A DNA stretch of 5,945 bases from Candidatus Cloacimonadota bacterium. Its GTDB lineage: Bacteria; Cloacimonadota; Cloacimonadia; JGIOTU-2. A program made the translations under genes and the position numbers. The notes under the pieces are model-generated. The model was not told the DNA's origin, ran no database searches, and worked only from the letters and a program-made list of their open reading frames with translations. This document shows, piece after piece, positions 1 to 5,605 of this stretch; the first letter of the stretch is position 1; every line of letters starts with the position of its first letter. Location of the stretch: positions 1-5,945 of the forward strand of contig DAOVPZ010000080.1 of NCBI GenBank assembly GCA_030628975.1, written 5' to 3'.

Positions 1-873
1 AATGCGAAAATTCTGCCAATTCCAATGTTTAATGTGCTTAATGGTGGTAAACATGTTGATAATAGTGTTGATATCCAGGAGTTTATGATAGTGCCTATTG
101 GTGCTTCGTCCTTTAAACAGTCGTTACAAATGGCTTCTGAAACTTTTCATTGCCTAAAGGAAGTCCTAAAAAGCAAGAAGTATAGCACCGCAGTCGGTGA
201 TGAAGGAGGATTCGCACCAGACCTGAAATCCAATGAAGAAGCTTTTAGATTAATCATTAAAGGAATTGAAAAAGCAAAATACAGACCAGGAGAAGATATT
301 GTACTCGCTATTGATGCTGCCTCATCTACATTTTTTAAGAATGGAAAGTATAAATTATTGATTGACTCAAAACGAAAACTTTCAAGTTCAGATATGATAG
401 GAATGTATAAAGGTTGGATAAAAGAATATCCAATTGTCTCAATTGAGGATGGATTAGCTGAAGATGATTGGAAAGGCTGGAAAATGATGACTCAAGAGAT
501 GGGAGATAAAATCCAGATTGTTGGGGATGATATTTTTGTGACAAATAGAAATAGGCTGGAAAGAGGGATTAAGGAGAAATCTGCAAATTCTATCCTTATA
601 AAGTTAAATCAAATTGGGACTCTCACTGAAACCATTGATACAATTGAATTAGCAAAAAAATCAGGTTTTACCACTATTGTTTCCCATCGTTCTGGAGAAA
701 CCTGTGATTCAACAATAGTAGAGCTTGCTGTAGGAACAAATTGTGGACAGATAAAGACCGGCTCTATGTGTCGCTCTGATAGGAACGCAAAATATAACCA
801 ACTTTTGCGGATTGAAGAAGAATTGGGTGAATCAGCCATTTTCTTGGGGAAAGATTTGTTTAAAAATATATAA
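1..873 (+). CDS. eno: Enolase (phosphopyruvate hydratase), C-terminal two thirds, 5' end outside window
   Basis: Enolase interconverts 2-phosphoglycerate and phosphoenolpyruvate in glycolysis and gluconeogenesis, in the cytoplasm. The frame is open from base 1, so the ATG at 25 is an internal Met (PIPMFNVLNGG), not the start. About 140 of the usual ~430 residues are missing upstream. Counting from the first codon, the signature blocks are present in order: GGKH with His18, DIQEF with Glu27, VGDEGG with Glu68, metal ligands Asp105 (AIDAASS), Glu149 (SIED) and the GDD at ~175-177, catalytic Lys201 (LIKLNQIGT), SHRSGET at 228-234 and Lys252 (QIKTGS). The end, YNQLLRIEEELG, is typical. Small oddities are Cys after SHRSGET, where Glu is common, and GSMCRSDR instead of GSMSRSDR; neither touches catalysis. 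It is followed after 40 bases by an ftsB-like gene, a known neighbour of eno. The gene looks functional. Confidence 0.97.
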   Translation, partial: NAKILPIPMFNVLNGGKHVDNSVDIQEFMIVPIGASSFKQSLQMASETFHCLKEVLKSKKYSTAVGDEGGFAPDLKSNEEAFRLIIKGIEKAKYRPGEDIVLAIDAASSTFFKNGKYKLLIDSKRKLSSSDMIGMYKGWIKEYPIVSIEDGLAEDDWKGWKMMTQEMGDKIQIVGDDIFVTNRNRLERGIKEKSANSILIKLNQIGTLTETIDTIELAKKSGFTTIVSHRSGETCDSTIVELAVGTNCGQIKTGSMCRSDRNAKYNQLLRIEEELGESAIFLGKDLFKNI

Positions 874-913
874 TTTTAAGAATCTTTTTCCCTCCAACTA
901 AGGAAAATAATAA

Positions 914-1225
914 GTGAGACGGAAGAAAAGAACAGGTCTGAAAATCATCTTGATTATTATAATAATTGGATTAATATGGTTTCTTTTTATTGATAAATAT
1001 AGCTTGGTAAAAATCATAAAGGGGAAGATACAAATTAAGCAAACACAAAACCTAATTGAAACATATAAAGAAGAGGAAAAGAAATTAAAAGTCGAAAAAG
1101 ACAGATTAGAAAGAGAAGATGAGAAAATTATAGAAAAAAAGGCGCGAGAACTTGGGTTAATAAAAAAAGGTGAAACAATTATCAGAATTAGTGAGGAAGA
1201 GAAAGAAAATCAAGAAGGGGATTAA
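914..1225 (+). CDS. ftsB: FtsB/DivIC-family septum formation initiator protein
   Basis: Small bitopic division protein; in the family, FtsB/DivIC works with FtsL and FtsQ/DivIB in the divisome at the inner membrane. The 103 residues show a basic cytoplasmic start (MRRKKR), one strong hydrophobic helix at about 9-26, a Lys/Glu-rich coiled coil at about 35-75, and the family's closing motif at 76-92 (KKARELGLIKKGETIIRI), followed by an acidic tail. The start is GTG. A TAA sits directly in front of it in frame (911-913), so no longer start is possible, and AAGGA at 900-904 is a well-placed ribosome site. The length matches the family (about 90-110). The gene lies 40 bases after eno, an arrangement known from many bacteria, and is probably read from the eno transcript. 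FtsL is a weaker alternative; the ARELGL-x-GE motif favours FtsB/DivIC. Confidence 0.88.
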   Translation: MRRKKRTGLKIILIIIIIGLIWFLFIDKYSLVKIIKGKIQIKQTQNLIETYKEEEKKLKVEKDRLEREDEKIIEKKARELGLIKKGETIIRISEEEKENQEGD

Positions 1226-1261
1226 ATACTGTGTTGGTAACGAGAAATTTCAAACTAAAAT

Positions 1262-2551
1262 ATGGGTTCAATTTTTAAAGGGAAGATTTTATCTCCAATT
1301 TCGAAAAGCAAGATTTTCTTCCTAAATCCTGGCTATCTTGCAATTTCTGAAAAGGGGAAAATTTTAGAAATTGGTCAAAATGATCTACGAAATAAATATA
1401 GGAATTTTTCATTTTACAATTTTTTTGATAAGTTAATTTGTCCTGGTTTTATCGATATCCATAATCATCTGCCCCAATTTCCTTTGATTGGACTTTCTTC
1501 CACCAATCTTTTTACCTGGCTTAATGAATTGGTTTTTCCATATGAGGATAAATTTAGATATAAAAAATTTGCACAAAAATATTCAGGTATTTTTTTTCAT
1601 AAGCTTTTAAAGAATGGCACAACAACTACATCCACTTATGTAACAATCCATAAACAAGCTACTGATATTGCATTCCAATCTGCTAAGGAAAGTGGAATCA
1701 GGACGTTTATTGGTAAAGTTATGATGGACCGTGAAGTTCCTGAAAATATGCTGGAAGACACACAAAAGTCTTTGCAGGATTCACAAGGGCTGATTGAAAA
1801 ATGGGATGGGTATGATGAAGACCGATTGCGTTATGTACTTTCTCCTCGATTTGCTGTTTCCTGTTCCTTTCAAATGCTTAAAGGTATTGGAAAATTGGCA
1901 AAAAGATACAATATCTATATTCAATCCCATTTAGCAGAAAGCAAAACAGAAATAGAACTCATTAAAAAACTCTATCCAGAGTTTAAGAATTATACTGAAA
2001 TTTATTATAAAGCAGGAATTTTATCAGAAAAGACAATTATGGCTCATTGCATTTATTTAGATAAACAGGAAATAGAAACTTTACAAAAGACAGGCACAAA
2101 GATAAGTCATTGTCCAACTGCTAACCGATTTCTTTCAAGTGGTATTATGCGATATAGGAAGTTGGAAGAGAAAGATTTGACTATTGGTTTGGGCACTGAT
2201 GTTGCTGGGGGTTATAGTTTTTCAATGTTCAATGAAATGAAAGAGGTGATTGAGACATCAAAAACGATTAATTTTGTGAATCCCAAAGAACAATATAAAC
2301 CAGTTACAGTAGAAGAAGCATATTATCTGGCAACTCTTGGTGGTGCAACAGCATTGTCAATAGAAAATGAAACAGGTAGTTTGGAAAAAGGCAAGTCAGC
2401 AGATTTTTTGGTTATTGACTATCAGAAACTTAATGATTGTAAGGATAATGATATTCTTTCAGAAGCAAAAAAGATTTTGTCAAAGATGATTTATTGTGGG
2501 AGTGAAAATATAGTTAAGCAGGTGTATGTAAAAGGGAAAAGAGTTATTTAA
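1262..2551 (+). CDS. guaD: Guanine deaminase-like amidohydrolase
   Basis: Predicted cytoplasmic zinc hydrolase of the amidohydrolase superfamily (ATZ/TRZ-like group), most like guanine deaminase, which converts guanine to xanthine and ammonia in purine salvage. Its 429 residues match the family length. Visible motifs: PGFIDIHNHLPQ with metal ligands His67 and His69; FTWLNELVFPYE (84-95) and GKVMMDR (151-157), both typical of guanine deaminase; SPRFAVSCS with Arg196; SHLAES with His223 and catalytic Glu226; AHC with His262; SHCPTANRFLSSG; and GTD with Asp313. A C-terminal strand region (SADFLVIDY) completes the composite beta domain. ATG at 1262 is the first possible start because TAA lies in frame at 1256-1258; the ribosome site is poor, so translation may depend on the upstream gene 36 bases away. 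The 3' part (2184-2539) recurs as a damaged copy at 5590-5945. Related deaminases of other substrates cannot be fully excluded. Confidence 0.9.
   Translation: MGSIFKGKILSPISKSKIFFLNPGYLAISEKGKILEIGQNDLRNKYRNFSFYNFFDKLICPGFIDIHNHLPQFPLIGLSSTNLFTWLNELVFPYEDKFRYKKFAQKYSGIFFHKLLKNGTTTTSTYVTIHKQATDIAFQSAKESGIRTFIGKVMMDREVPENMLEDTQKSLQDSQGLIEKWDGYDEDRLRYVLSPRFAVSCSFQMLKGIGKLAKRYNIYIQSHLAESKTEIELIKKLYPEFKNYTEIYYKAGILSEKTIMAHCIYLDKQEIETLQKTGTKISHCPTANRFLSSGIMRYRKLEEKDLTIGLGTDVAGGYSFSMFNEMKEVIETSKTINFVNPKEQYKPVTVEEAYYLATLGGATALSIENETGSLEKGKSADFLVIDYQKLNDCKDNDILSEAKKILSKMIYCGSENIVKQVYVKGKRVI
2184..2539 (+). repeat. Direct repeat copy A: 3' part of intact guaD
   Basis: These 356 bases inside guaD (residues ~308-426) recur at 5590-5945, offset by 3406 bases, with no gaps and 14 mismatches by hand count (about 96% identity). 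Mismatch positions in this copy are 2188, 2203, 2209, 2218, 2310, 2319, 2322, 2329, 2344, 2377, 2392, 2397, 2408 and 2460. The repeat continues to the last base of the window, so its full length is unknown. The two copies bracket the accessory genes and nikR. Confidence 0.96.
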
Positions 2552-2575
2552 ATTTTAAATATGAAAACAAAATGT

Positions 2576-2604
2576 TTGACAGGTAAGATTTGATATTTTA
2601 TTTT
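2576..2604 (+). promoter_or_regulatory. Candidate sigma70-type promoter for the 2623-3826 gene pair
   Basis: A perfect -35 box TTGACA lies at 2576-2581 and a TATTTT -10-like box at 2599-2604, spaced by 17 bases, between the guaD stop and the next gene. Transcription would begin near 2611, just ahead of GAGGA (2616-2620) and the ATG at 2623. This would make the downstream pair independent of guaD and argues for the ATG start over a TTG at 2590. The background is A+T-rich, so the -10 box alone is weak evidence. Confidence 0.45.
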
Positions 2605-2622
2605 CAAATTGGATTGAGGAAA

Positions 2623-3414
2623 ATGAAATTTTTTAAGAATATTAAATTTTTTATTTTATTAAGGAATATTAATCATGTTACCAAAAAATTATTAGTAAAT
2701 ATCGAGTTGAATTATGAAAATAATTTATATTTGGGAATTATATTTTTCCATTTGTCAAAATTGTTTTCTTTGTCAACTGTAGCATTTTATTTAATCAAGA
2801 AAAATTACTTGCGCGAGTCCGATTTAATCTTGAGAAGCTTTTGGGAAACTTATGTTAATCTGGTTTTTATATGTCAAAAACCTGAAATAAGATCTAATCA
2901 ATTTAATTTGGATGAGCTTCAAAAATATTTAGGAAGAAGATATATTATTTTAAAATACATTAATAAAGAAACTAAAGAAACAATTAAAGTTCAAATTAAT
3001 AAAACACAAAAAGAAATAGAAAAAGTAAAAGAGTATTTGAAGAAAATTGATTCAAATACTGATTATGAAAAATTCAAATGGAAATCAATATCAGCTGAGG
3101 AGAAAGCCAAAGAATTAGATTTAACAAAAGAGTATGAACTATTGTATAGAAATTGGTCTGAAAGTGCACATCCTTCATCAACAACTGGACAAGATTACTT
3201 AAATATTAAAGGAAGTATTGTGAAAGCAATAATGCCATCTGAATTTAATGGTAGAATGATTCCAGAACGAATCCTGCTTTTATCACAAGGTTTAATCAAA
3301 ACCTTATCATTAATTTATAAAGAATTCGAATTAAAGCCAGAGTATAAATTTCTTAATAAAAAAATTTTAGATAAATTAACAAGCCATTATAATACTCTTA
3401 ATCCTGAAATTTAG
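2623..3414 (+). CDS. DUF5677-like helical protein of unknown function
   Basis: I place this 263-residue protein in or near the DUF5677 family from two features, not from a search. One is the central helix LRESDLILRSFWETYVNL (about 63-80), with Arg71 and Glu75. The other is the segment with Trp153 followed by LLYRNWSESAHPSS (174-187), with Arg176, Ser179 and His183, which matches the family pattern of a tyrosine/serine-rich helix ending in a conserved His. The protein looks all-helical with a Lys/Glu-rich middle (120-145). No signal peptide is convincing despite the hydrophobic KFFILL near the start. I chose ATG 2623 because GAGGA precedes it and the likely promoter ends near 2611; an in-frame TTG at 2590 would add 11 residues. 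The family has no settled function. The RxxxxxxH arrangement recalls HEPN-like helical proteins, but that is inference. It is the first gene of a tight pair with the next gene (4-base gap). Base composition is A+T-richer than the housekeeping genes. Confidence 0.72.
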   Translation: MKFFKNIKFFILLRNINHVTKKLLVNIELNYENNLYLGIIFFHLSKLFSLSTVAFYLIKKNYLRESDLILRSFWETYVNLVFICQKPEIRSNQFNLDELQKYLGRRYIILKYINKETKETIKVQINKTQKEIEKVKEYLKKIDSNTDYEKFKWKSISAEEKAKELDLTKEYELLYRNWSESAHPSSTTGQDYLNIKGSIVKAIMPSEFNGRMIPERILLLSQGLIKTLSLIYKEFELKPEYKFLNKKILDKLTSHYNTLNPEI

Positions 3415-3418
3415 CAAA

Positions 3419-3826
3419 ATGCATTATTTTAGAATTATCTCAAAACAAGAATTAAATTCCATTCAAGAAGAAAGATATTTAAGAACTAGTTGTAATGAAT
3501 ATGAACCTTATAAAGAAAGAGAAATTATTTGTTTATTTGAATCTGAAAACCCTAATATTATTTTTAAAAAATATGGTGAAGCATTAGCTGACATGAGAAA
3601 CCTTAAAAAAGAAGATATTTTGTACATTATTGAAATAAATAATCCATGCGGTTTTATTGAAAAGGATAGATCACAAAATGGGTGGAATGAATCAATTGTA
3701 CATTTTGGAGATATTCCAATTGGAAAGATTAAAATTATCGGAAAAGCAGAAGTAAAAAAACGTAATCCAGGAAGTGTTGAGTTAAGTCCTTTAGTGTTAT
3801 TTAATAATTCAAAACATACTTTATGA
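3419..3826 (+). CDS. Hypothetical protein, 135 residues, paired with the DUF5677-like gene
   Basis: I do not recognise this family with certainty. The ATG lies 4 bases after the upstream stop, so translation is probably coupled; no strong ribosome site of its own is visible. The protein is soluble, without a signal or membrane segment. It reads as a mixed alpha/beta fold: an opening strand MHYFRIIS with helix KQELNSIQEE, then EIICLFES (35-42), a helix around YGEALADM, strand EDILYIIEI (65-73), EKDRSQNGWNESIVHFGDIP (81-100), and strands KIKIIGKAEV (103-112). The order 'short strand, helix, vcLFes strand, ILYIIEI strand, Ser-x-x-H-x-G-x-IP' faintly recalls small ADP-ribosyltransferase-like or RES-type toxin folds, but I see no complete catalytic triad and give this low weight. 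Position and coupling suggest it works with the DUF5677-like protein. The frame is intact and A+T-rich. Confidence 0.75.
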   Translation: MHYFRIISKQELNSIQEERYLRTSCNEYEPYKEREIICLFESENPNIIFKKYGEALADMRNLKKEDILYIIEINNPCGFIEKDRSQNGWNESIVHFGDIPIGKIKIIGKAEVKKRNPGSVELSPLVLFNNSKHTL

Positions 3827-3960
3827 ATCATCTTTACAAAATTTCTACTATTAAGGTTCAAAAATCTACTGCAATAGACAGAAAATTATGTTTTAATATA
3901 TAAAAGGGTTATTCTAATAAAATCTTAGCATTCGAAAAAATGTTATGAGGGTAGAAATAT
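3827..3960 (+). promoter_or_regulatory. Intergenic spacer with possible promoter for the coiled-coil gene
   Basis: This 134-base A+T-rich gap separates the gene pair from the coiled-coil gene. TAGACA at 3875-3880 and TATAAA at 3899-3904, 18 bases apart, form a fair promoter match. GAGGGT at 3947-3952 is a good ribosome site 8 bases before the ATG at 3961. I see no terminator hairpin and no other gene. In such A+T-rich sequence, -10-like matches occur by chance. Confidence 0.3.
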
Positions 3961-4200
3961 ATGGAACGGCTAATAATCATCTTTCTATCTATAATCTTTC
4001 TTTCAGCATTTAGGGAAAGTAGGATTGAGGAGCTTGAATATGAGCTAGAAGAAGCTCAAAGTAAAATAGAGAATATTGAAAGTGAATTTGAAGATATCGT
4101 ATCGAAAATGCAAGATTTAAAATCAGCTATTTATGATCTCAAAAGTGAAGTAGACGATTTTTATTATGAAAATTGGAGAGATAATGTTCCCGAAGTTTAA
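3961..4200 (+). CDS. Membrane-anchored coiled-coil protein, shortened by an in-frame stop
   Basis: The 79-residue product starts with a short hydrophobic segment (LIIIFLSIIFLSAF, 4-17) that could be a signal peptide or anchor. It has no lipobox Cys. A long charged coiled coil follows, from about 20 to 68 (RIEELEYELEEAQSKIENIE onward) with heptad-like Ile/Leu spacing. The ATG has a clear ribosome site (GAGGGT, 3947-3952). The TAA at 4198-4200 is probably a mutation: the same frame stays open for 24 more codons to TAA 4273-4275, and those codons have the same acidic, helical character. A single T-to-G or T-to-C change would restore a 104-residue protein. The family is unknown; such small anchored coiled coils occur as accessory envelope proteins. 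Whether the shortened product works is unknown. Confidence 0.62.
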   Translation: MERLIIIFLSIIFLSAFRESRIEELEYELEEAQSKIENIESEFEDIVSKMQDLKSAIYDLKSEVDDFYYENWRDNVPEV

Positions 4201-4275
4201 AGTGCTGCAGATGGTGTTGAATCAGCATTTGACGATTTAGAAAGAGAAGTTGATGATATAGAATATGCACTATAA
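4201..4275 (+). pseudogene. In-frame continuation of the coiled-coil gene after a premature TAA
   Basis: Directly after the TAA at 4198-4200 the same frame encodes SAADGVESAFDDLEREVDDI and then EYAL before TAA. Its acidic, Leu/Val/Ile-spaced helical character continues the preceding coiled coil and looks like its natural C-terminal end. This points to a nonsense mutation (for example GAA or CAA to TAA) or a sequencing error, not a designed stop. No start codon or ribosome site makes it a separate gene. Confidence 0.6.
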
Positions 4276-4296
4276 ATTGTATAACAAATAATTAAG

Positions 4297-4575
4297 ATGT
4301 CATATCCTTCAAATTATAGAATATTAATGCATAGATTTTCTGTATCAAAGATTCATATTTTATTACCAATTAGCATTATTATTTTTATAATTAGCTTACA
4401 CTTTTACACCGAAGCAGGAAAACATCTCACACCATATAGTGTTCATGTTAGAGGTTATTATAGGAGAGATGGGACTTATGTAAGTTCACATTACCGTAGA
4501 CCACCTGGAAGTGTAGCACACGACGCTCCTTATGAATCTACAAGAAATGTATGTAAAACATTTTTTTTTTATTAG
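4297..4575 (+). CDS. N-terminal part of a frameshifted gene: signal/anchor plus GYxRxDGTYV motif
   Basis: This 92-residue frame has a hydrophobic stretch at about 20-36 (HILLPISIIIFIISLHF), then a motif at 50-71 with GYYRRDGTYV, SSHYRRPPGS. The GYxRxDGTYVxxHxRxxP pattern recurs in small exported or phage-associated proteins of unknown function, and here it would lie just outside the membrane. The frame ends shortly after a run of ten T (4561-4570), reading FFFY-stop. Removing one T joins it without a gap to the frame at 4532-5086, giving one 262-residue protein. Start choice is open: ATG 4297 or the in-frame ATG 4327, which sits closer to the hydrophobic helix; neither has a strong ribosome site. 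It is probably the first half of a broken gene, or of one expressed by slippage. Confidence 0.55.
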   Translation: MSYPSNYRILMHRFSVSKIHILLPISIIIFIISLHFYTEAGKHLTPYSVHVRGYYRRDGTYVSSHYRRPPGSVAHDAPYESTRNVCKTFFFY

Positions 4576-5086
4576 TTTTATAATTGGTGGATCTGGTATT
4601 TTCTTATTTGTGCGTGAAAAAAAATCAAACATCACTAGGTTTTATAGAGACGAAGTATATCAGGAGATTTTAATTAAAATTGAGTTTACACCTAACTTAT
4701 TACCTAAACCTAAAAATCTGATTAATCGAAAATTAAGTAAATATCCTAATATACACAAGATATATTACTGTAAAGACTGTAATAATCCTATTGAATACGA
4801 TGATTTTCATTATAGCGATTTAAGGAAAGTAAGTCCAAACAAGTTGTGTTTAGATTGCTTATATAAACATCTTGATAATTCTCAGGAAAAGGAGATTCAA
4901 GAATATTTATTATCATTTTACAATGAGAGGAAAAGATTTATTGATATATTCTCAAAACATTATAAAAAAAATACTAAATCTGAGTTAGAGTATTATGATA
5001 AAATATTCAATTACTTTTTTGATATTGCAAAAAAAAATCTCATTGATAACTCTAATTATGGAAATTATATTAGAATAAATTTTTAA
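4532..5086 (+). CDS. C-terminal part of the frameshifted gene: transmembrane helix plus zinc-ribbon-like domain
   Basis: This frame begins at an ATG at 4532, but that Met overlaps the preceding frame and is not a convincing start. Real coding probably enters at the T run (4561-4570). From there it reads FFFISFIIGGSGIFLFV, a good transmembrane helix (11-27), then basic VREKK, which would face the cytoplasm. Next comes a four-cysteine element with Cys80-x2-Cys83 and Cys106-x2-Cys109 (YYCKDCNNPIEYDD ... NKLCLDCLYKH), consistent with a treble-clef or zinc-ribbon metal site. A Lys/Tyr-rich helical tail runs to residue 184. I do not recognise the family. The joined protein would have an outside loop with the GYxRxDGTYV motif between two membrane helices (or after a signal peptide) and a zinc-binding cytoplasmic domain. 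Confidence 0.55.
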   Translation: MNLQEMYVKHFFFISFIIGGSGIFLFVREKKSNITRFYRDEVYQEILIKIEFTPNLLPKPKNLINRKLSKYPNIHKIYYCKDCNNPIEYDDFHYSDLRKVSPNKLCLDCLYKHLDNSQEKEIQEYLLSFYNERKRFIDIFSKHYKKNTKSELEYYDKIFNYFFDIAKKNLIDNSNYGNYIRINF

Positions 5087-5136
5087 TATCTATATTATCT
5101 AATTTCTTAAACTTTCCATCCTGAACTAAATATTTC

Positions 5137-5165
5137 GGTTCATCCAGCTACTGCCGGATTGAACC
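5137..5165. repeat. Imperfect inverted repeat (hairpin) in the pre-nikR spacer
   Basis: GGTTCATCC (5137-5145) pairs with GGATTGAACC (5156-5165): nine pairs with one bulged T at 5159 and a 10-base loop. No T tract follows on either strand, so it is not a typical intrinsic terminator. It could be a small extragenic palindrome, or a structured element at the cargo's right edge. Confidence 0.5.
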
Positions 5166-5268
5166 AGCGGTAAGAAAGAAAAACCAATAAACCATTTCTT
5201 TCGTTTTACCTTCGTGTTTCCTTCGTGCAATTCTTGGCTAAGAAAATTTCTTATTGACATAAATTCTA

Positions 5269-5296
5269 CGTAACACTTTCCTGTCATTCGTAACAC
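5269..5296 (+). promoter_or_regulatory. Paired CGTAACAC sites, candidate NikR operator
   Basis: The octamer CGTAACAC occurs at 5269-5276 and again at 5289-5296, 20 bases apart (about two helical turns), the second ending 12 bases before the nikR ATG. As I recall, GTAACAC is the half-site of the NikR motif described for deltaproteobacteria, where it pairs with an inverted GTGTTAC. Here the copies are direct, not inverted, which is odd for a symmetric RHH tetramer. Autoregulation of nikR by nickel is the natural hypothesis. Confidence 0.45.
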
Positions 5297-5308
5297 GAAG
5301 GAGAAAAA

Positions 5309-5605
5309 ATGTCCGACTTAATAAGGTTTGGTTTTTCGCTGGGAAAAGGGCTTCTAAAGAAGTTCGATAAACACATCAAAAAAGAGAATTACACAAACCG
5401 TTCCAATGCCATTGCAGACCTGATAAGAGATAAACTCATCAAGCAGGAATGGGCGGAAGATAAAGAAGTTGCAGGTGCTATCATTATGGTTTTCGACCAT
5501 CACCAGAGAGACCTGGTGAATAACCTTGCAAATATTCAACACGATTATCATAAATACATTATTTCTTCCCAGCATGTTCATTTGGTCCGTTGGGTTGGGC
5601 ACTGA
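5309..5605 (+). CDS. nikR: Nickel-responsive regulator NikR, truncated at its 3' end
   Basis: NikR is a cytoplasmic nickel-sensing repressor with an N-terminal ribbon-helix-helix DNA-binding domain and a C-terminal ACT-like metal domain; it usually controls nickel uptake. Here residues 4-10 form the DNA-contact strand (LIRFGFS), and KKFDKHIKKENYTNRSNAIA with DLIRDKL are the RHH helices. EVAGAIIMVFDHHQRDLVNN starts the metal domain. His78 (IQHDYH), His89 and His91 (QHVHL) match nickel ligands. The native sequence stops after Leu92 (base 5584). The next six codons (VRWVGH) come from the junction and from guaD sequence read in another frame, then TGA. The family's Cys ligand and the last ~40-45 residues of a normal ~135-residue protein are lost, so normal nickel sensing is unlikely. 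The start has an excellent AAGGAG (5298-5303). DNA binding by the RHH part might survive. Confidence 0.88.
   Translation: MSDLIRFGFSLGKGLLKKFDKHIKKENYTNRSNAIADLIRDKLIKQEWAEDKEVAGAIIMVFDHHQRDLVNNLANIQHDYHKYIISSQHVHLVRWVGH

Larger units (their letters stand above)
5087..5308 (+). other. Intergenic spacer ahead of nikR with short repeats
   Basis: This 222-base non-coding stretch is less A+T-rich than the cargo to its left. It holds an imperfect hairpin (5137-5165), a tandem CCTTCGTG (5209-5216 and 5220-5227, 11 bases apart), a TTGACA that could be a -35 box (5254-5259) without a clear -10 partner, and two GTAACAC sites (5270-5276 and 5290-5296). TTCGTG-rich strings of this kind are common in intergenic regions of several bacterial groups. 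I see no gene on either strand. Confidence 0.6.

Noticed and set aside
335..839. Minus-strand open frames across enolase (335-544, 609-839)
   Set aside because: They are shadows of the strongly conserved eno frame, with no ribosome sites and no recognisable protein features.
2590..2622. TTG at 2590 as the start of the DUF5677-like gene
   Set aside because: It would lie inside the likely promoter, upstream of the expected transcript start near 2611. The ATG at 2623 is preceded by GAGGA.
3508..3861. Minus-strand open frame of 117 codons opposite the 135-residue gene
   Set aside because: The plus-strand frame couples to the upstream gene by a 4-base gap and gives a balanced soluble protein. 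The minus frame is an antisense shadow without context.
5146..5172. tRNA 3'-end-like sequence on the minus strand (GCTGG-TTCAAT-CCGGC resembles a T arm), which could mark an integration site
   Set aside because: The loop is one base short, and no anticodon arm, D arm or acceptor partner is present nearby. The same bases fit the simpler inverted repeat.
5354..5602. Minus-strand open frame across nikR
   Set aside because: The plus frame encodes a clear NikR with a strong AAGGAG site, so this is antisense shadow.
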